This document shows positions 15,687 to 16,554 of a DNA stretch of 16,554 bases, in pieces (within the stretch, counting starts at the first letter, position 1; each line of letters opens with the position of its first letter). The DNA comes from an uncultured Campylobacter sp. (GTDB lineage Bacteria > Campylobacterota > Campylobacteria > Campylobacterales > Campylobacteraceae): NCBI GenBank assembly GCA_938036585.1, contig CALHQN010000265.1:1-16554 (forward strand). Direction: 5' to 3'. Under the pieces are notes generated by a model. It made no database searches, was not told the DNA's origin, and saw nothing but the letters and a program-made list of their open reading frames with translations. A program made the position numbers and the translations under genes.

Positions 15687-15719
15687 ATTTCAAAGCTCTG
15701 CGCGCAGCTTTGAAATTTT
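15687..15719 (+). terminator. Intrinsic terminator of rimP
   Basis: ATTTCAAAGCT (15687-15697) is a perfect inverted repeat of AGCTTTGAAAT (15706-15716), with an 8-base GC-rich loop CTGCGCGC and Ts at 15716-15719. It starts 8 bases after the rimP stop codon. The right arm contains the word TTTGAAATTT that recurs in the surrounding spacers. Confidence 0.75.
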
Positions 15720-16273
15720 GCGAATGAGGCTTTGAAATTTGCCGCGCGGGATTTACGAGTTTGAAATTTTAGCTCAAAATTTTGAGGTTTAAATTTTAAA
15801 ATCGCCTTTAAATTTTGTCGCTCTTAGCTGTTCTTAGCTGCTCTTGATCTCTCGCGGCGCTAGGCGCAAAATTTTAAATTTCCAGAGCCGCTCGCCTACT
15901 TTGAAATTTTATCTTACGCCGATAAAAGGTAATTTTCCGCGCTACTAGGCGGCGTTTTGAAATTTCACACTGCGCCGCTAAAAGATAAGTTTTGCGTGAC
16001 GCTTGCGCGTTGCTTTGGAATTTTACGTCGCGCTAAAAGGCGGCTAAATTTAAAATTTACGCGCCATTTTAGGTGCAGTAAAATTTCACGCTAAAATTCT
16101 GCTTTCGAAATTACAAAATTCCTGTGCCAAATTTCGCCTTAAAATTTCGCCGCAGAATTTTAGGCAGTTAACTTTTATCGATAAATTTAACTTTACAATT
16201 CCACGAGCAGAGATTTGCGCGCCGCTTAGCGAAATTTCGATTGCCGGCTGGGCGGCGCGGATGTTTGCGACTA
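15720..16273. other. Gene-free convergent region rich in degenerate repeats
   Basis: No credible gene. TTTGAAATTT occurs at 15731, 15760, 15900 and 15956 (and in the terminator at 15709). A 10-base near-exact tandem (CTCTTAGCTG, TTCTTAGCTG) sits at 15821-15840. Three degenerate units of about 57 bases start at 15900, 15956 and 16014. Near the end, CGCGCCGC (16218-16225) and GCGGCGCG (16252-16259) form an inverted repeat around the palindrome CGAAATTTCG (16230-16239), downstream of the minus-strand gene. Confidence 0.6.
15900..16070. repeat. Three degenerate direct repeats of about 57 bp
   Basis: Units begin with TTTGAAATTTTA (15900), TTTGAAATTTCA (15956) and TTTGGAATTTTA (16014), spaced 56 and 58 bases. 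Each carries, after a short variable stretch, a shared second word: CGCCGATAAAAGGTAA, CGCCGCTAAAAGATAA and CGCGCTAAAAGGCGG. Their remaining parts are diverged. A partial fourth unit may start near 16083 (AAATTTCACGCTAAAA). Confidence 0.5.
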
Positions 16274-16525
16274 TTAAGCGGAGATGCCGATCGTGGCTAG
16301 CAGTACGGGCGAGGTCATAAGCCCCACGATCGTAAGGATCCACGCTAATATCGCTATTACGAGCGAGGCTTGCTTTTTGGCGGCTTGATAGGTCGCGGCG
16401 ATCGCGCACAAAAACGCAAGCGGAACGAAAACGATCCCTAGGAAAAAGATCCCTAAAATCGCGAAGACTATGGAGAGTATCCCAAGCACGTTTGATTGGG
16501 GTTGAACGGTCGGTTGTTCAGACAT
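16274..16525 (-). CDS. Small integral membrane protein (DUF4190-like)
   Basis: An 83-residue protein with a short polar Gln/Pro-rich N-terminus (MSEQPTVQPQSN) and two hydrophobic regions (about 13-45, long enough for two passes, and 53-79), separated by the polar segment YQAAKKQAS. This layout resembles small DUF4190-type membrane proteins, whose function is not known; the family name is a guess from architecture. AAAGGA lies 5 bases before the ATG on the minus strand, a good start. The promoter is mostly outside the window. The gene converges with rimP. Confidence 0.7.
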   Translation of the reverse strand: MSEQPTVQPQSNVLGILSIVFAILGIFFLGIVFVPLAFLCAIAATYQAAKKQASLVIAILAWILTIVGLMTSPVLLATIGISA

Positions 16526-16554
16526 TTTAATCCTTTGAAAAAAATTATGTAATT

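Noticed and set aside
16086..16409. Minus-strand frame of 107 codons overlapping the small membrane gene
   Set aside because: It overlaps the better-supported 16274-16525 gene in another frame, lacks a ribosome site and reads through AT-word spacer.
1..16554. Mobile element, defence system, tRNA or rRNA gene
   Set aside because: No transposase, integrase, toxin-antitoxin, restriction or Cas protein sequence is present, and no cloverleaf or rRNA-like segment was seen in any spacer.

Overview
The window looks like a core-genome stretch of a Campylobacter of the higher-GC, mostly oral group (C. gracilis, C. showae, C. rectus and C. curvus are the kind meant). The gene set and order (dksA, dusB, tyrA next to bamA, an M23 peptidase, lpxC, a short tsaB, thrB, ylxR, infB, rbfA, rimP) match what I recall of the C. 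jejuni Cj0123-Cj0138 neighbourhood. The extended -10 boxes (TGnTATAAT) without a clear -35 also fit. The species call is inference.

Layout. Positions 1-2361: the end of a DksA-type zinc-finger regulator, a two-helix membrane protein of unknown function, and the tRNA-dihydrouridine synthase DusB, all on +. Positions 2384-3636: a small, AT-richer four-helix membrane protein ending in a 24-base perfect palindrome, then a PPP-type metallophosphatase. Positions 3762-4592 (-): prephenate dehydrogenase TyrA. It is divergent from bamA (4674-6926), and the two promoters appear to share the same -10 bases. bamA ends in a strong intrinsic terminator. Positions 7199-10865: an envelope and metabolism run of M23 peptidase, lpxC (own extended -10), a short TsaB-like protein and thrB. 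Positions 10887-13806: ylxR and infB, overlapping. After an unusual 1.1-kb gene-free spacer come rbfA and rimP (14901-15678), overlapping and closed by an intrinsic terminator. A 0.6-kb gene-free convergent region full of degenerate repeats then leads to a small membrane protein on - (16274-16525).

How the genes work together. BamA (outer-membrane protein insertion), LpxC (lipid A synthesis) and the M23 peptidase (peptidoglycan) form an envelope group. InfB, RbfA, RimP and YlxR form a translation-initiation and 30S-maturation group. DusB and TsaB act on tRNA. TyrA and ThrB act in amino-acid synthesis.

No defence system, mobile element, CRISPR array, tRNA or rRNA was found, and I do not see a new multi-gene system. 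The unexplained signal lies outside the genes. AT-rich words (AAATTTTAAAATTT, TTTGAAATTT), degenerate direct repeats of about 57 bp and AATTCC-led palindromes fill the spacers around rbfA-rimP. The tsaB reading frame has coding-like sequence upstream of its only canonical start codon.
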